A program made the translations under genes and the position numbers. Positions 19,991 to 21,376 of a stretch of 21,376 bases of DNA are shown one piece after another. This DNA is from Plantago elongata (taxonomy: Eukaryota; Streptophyta; Magnoliopsida; Lamiales; Plantaginaceae). How positions within the stretch are numbered: position 1 is the stretch's first letter; the number at the start of each line of letters is the position of its first letter. The notes under the pieces are model-generated. The model did no database searches, had not been told where the DNA came from, and saw only the letters and a list, made by a program, of their open reading frames with translations. The stretch lies in assembly GCA_036897095.1 (NCBI GenBank), contig JAYMSP010003045.1:1-21376 (forward strand). The letters are read 5' to 3'.

Positions 19991-20861
19991 TGTAGATTAG
20001 ACTGCCGAGCAAAGACTAGGACTTATTCTTTAAGACTGTATTTGCCCCGCTCTGGTGCTCACGGTTTACTTAGCAAATAATCTGTCAACATAAAACAACA
20101 ATATTTGAGTTCGTGTTCAAGGACTCGAACAGTAACTCTGCAAACTACTACAACAAATAATTCTTCTGTCTATAGAGAGAAATAGAGAAGGAAGAAATAA
20201 TTGGATTTAGTGTGTTGAATTTGATTCAGGGGTCCTATTTATAATTAGGAAGAGTTGCAATCCAAACAGATGCGGTCTTTTGCGAACAGGTCCCTGCAGA
20301 GACAAAAATTCGAATAGACACAACTTTCGAGTTTTCGGTTCAGACACATCATTTGAACGAAATGTTAAATCCGTTCAGCGAACGGACGAATTCGAGTTAG
20401 GCTTCTTTTGTTTTAGATTTCGTTTGGGCCTGGCCAAACAGAATATGTTTTTGTCCCAAAAGATTATATTTAGTCCTAGACCGCAAACCCCGGGCCCGAC
20501 ATGTGAAGATGATCTTCACTCCTACAAAGGATATGGGAGGCCTTAAGGGTCCAATACTTTAGCTCAATCTAATAGTTAATAAATAGTTCTTTCTTTCTCA
20601 ATTTTAAAAATGTGAAACTTCCCATATTTCCACTATTGACATTTCAAAACAACACACTTTGAGCTTCAAGAACTCTTTCACTTTTCAATGAATTTTAATT
20701 ATTCTTTCTCAAGTATTGAATTTTAGTTATTCTTTCTCAAGTCTTCTACTATCATAGTAGATTATTTACGATTGAGAAAACTTCATATGTGAGTCCATAT
20801 GTGGGCCTATTTGATTGAGGTGCAAAGTAATAGTCTCTCATTGTTAATTAAAATTCTTACA
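19991..20861 (-). mobile_element. nested LTR-like insertion inside copia gag (fossil)
   Basis: About 870 bases without copia coding separate the two gag parts. On minus the segment starts TGTAAGAATTTTAATTAACA and ends CTAATCTACA, giving TGTA...TACA ends. It contains a good TATA box (TATAAATAGG on minus, about 20243-20234) with a pyrimidine-rich leader after it. This is what a solo LTR of another family looks like. The five bases on each side (CAGAA and TGATG on plus) do not match, so either the ends are slightly off or the duplication has decayed. Confidence 0.5.
20690..20745 (+). repeat. 28-base tandem duplication inside the nested segment
   Basis: Two adjacent copies begin at 20690 (GAATTTTAATTATTCTTTCT) and 20718 (GAATTTTAGTTATTCTTTCT), differing at a few bases. 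Confidence 0.85.
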
Positions 20862-21376
20862 TGATGAACTGAGGAGATTTGTCGTTGTTGCTCATCTACA
20901 TATACGAGATGATAGGCAGCACCTAGACTTGGAGTCGGTTTAGTTGAAAGGATTTGAGTCTTCACCGTATTAAACTCATCATTCAGACCCATCAAGAAAT
21001 CATAAAGGTGTTCACGTTCTCTCATTGCACCGAGCATCTTCTGGAAGTCACACGAACAACCAGCACAACTGCATTGCGTCAATGGATTAACGGAGTTGGA
21101 CTCGTCCCATAAAGATCGGAGTTTGGAGAAGTAGGCTGAAACAGAATGATTATCTTGTTGAACCATTGTCACAGCTCTTCTCAATTCGAAAGCCCGAGGT
21201 GTGTTTTCTTTTCCAAAACGCTCCTCAAGATCTGACCATATCTCATGTGTTGTTTTGGCGAACTTGACGCTGCTGCGTACCTCCTTCTCCATTGCGGCGG
21301 TTAACCATCCTTTTACCATGGCATTGCATCGAATCCAATAGGAATAGTTTTTCGAATCTCGTTTTGGCATCGCAAT
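20862..21376 (-). pseudogene. copia gag N-terminal part, cut by window edge (fossil)
   Basis: The minus-strand frame reads YSYWIRCNAMVKGWL, HEIWSDLEERFGKEN and FSKLRSLWDE, the copia gag (UBN2-type) domain. Its first residues lie outside the window. Confidence 0.9.

Larger units (their letters stand above)
16399..21376 (-). mobile_element. Ty1/copia LTR retrotransposon fossil, interrupted, cut by right window edge
   Basis: Reading right to left on the minus strand, the parts occur in copia order: gag, zinc knuckle, GAG-pre-integrase, integrase, reverse transcriptase, RNase H, then the polypurine tract and LTR. Integrase before reverse transcriptase marks Ty1/copia rather than Ty3/gypsy. The RNase H end and gag type resemble the Ale/Retrofit side of the family, but this is a weak call. 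It is broken in many places (at least half a dozen breaks) and carries a nested LTR-like insertion, so it is an old copy. The 5' LTR, primer site and start of gag lie beyond the window. It sits antisense to SPS, about 1.2 kb past the SPS stop. Confidence 0.9.

Noticed and set aside
20280-20546. Plus-strand 88-codon frame in the nested segment
   Set aside because: It lies in non-coding LTR-like sequence, with no homology and promoter-type composition.
1-21376. CRISPR array, bacterial operon, phage or toxin system
   Set aside because: No regularly spaced identical repeats, no Shine-Dalgarno-led gene chains, and every confident gene has plant introns or plant transposon origin.

Overview
The window looks like nuclear DNA of a dicot-type flowering plant. 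It is AT-rich, has GT-AG introns with AT-rich interiors, carries one complete sucrose-phosphate synthase gene of the plant A family, and is otherwise filled with plant-type transposable-element debris. The species cannot be named from sequence alone.

Layout. 1-3800 holds no convincing protein gene: a (TA)n tract at the edge, a possible minus-strand 3' end (AATAAA plus A-run), a short degenerate triplication near 1150-1300, and two stretches that resemble old LTRs (about 1380-2450 on minus, about 3290-3570 on plus). 3820-6395 is a decayed FAR1/FHY3-related (FRS) gene on plus: a leader-like stretch, a FAR1 DNA-binding domain, a MULE-transposase-derived core and a SWIM remnant, with roughly ten disruptions. 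Its end abuts a 1.1 kb near-perfect hairpin (6396-7495), which appears to be a non-autonomous inverted-repeat (foldback/MITE-like) element. 7496-8310 contains one fairly good and one weak tRNA-derived SINE-like trace.

8310-15450 is the functional core: an SPS gene with promoter-side G-box/ABRE, 13 coding exons (9064-15217) and a likely poly(A) signal. The assembled reading frame gives 1046 residues, with GT-B glycosyltransferase lobes, an E-X7-E motif and a C-terminal SPP-like domain. Eleven introns are GT-AG and intron 2 is GC-AG. The Ser158 and Ser424 phospho-site equivalents of spinach SPS are kept, but the Ser229 (14-3-3) equivalent is Met.

15700-16400 carries a small tandem repeat and the probable 3' LTR of a Ty1/copia retrotransposon that fills 16400-21376 on the minus strand and runs off the right edge. 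It is an old, multiply broken fossil, and an unrelated LTR-like segment of about 870 bp sits inside its gag region. The only locus here likely to make protein is SPS; the rest is its repeat-rich surroundings. I saw no bacterial-type system, CRISPR array, rRNA or intact tRNA gene.
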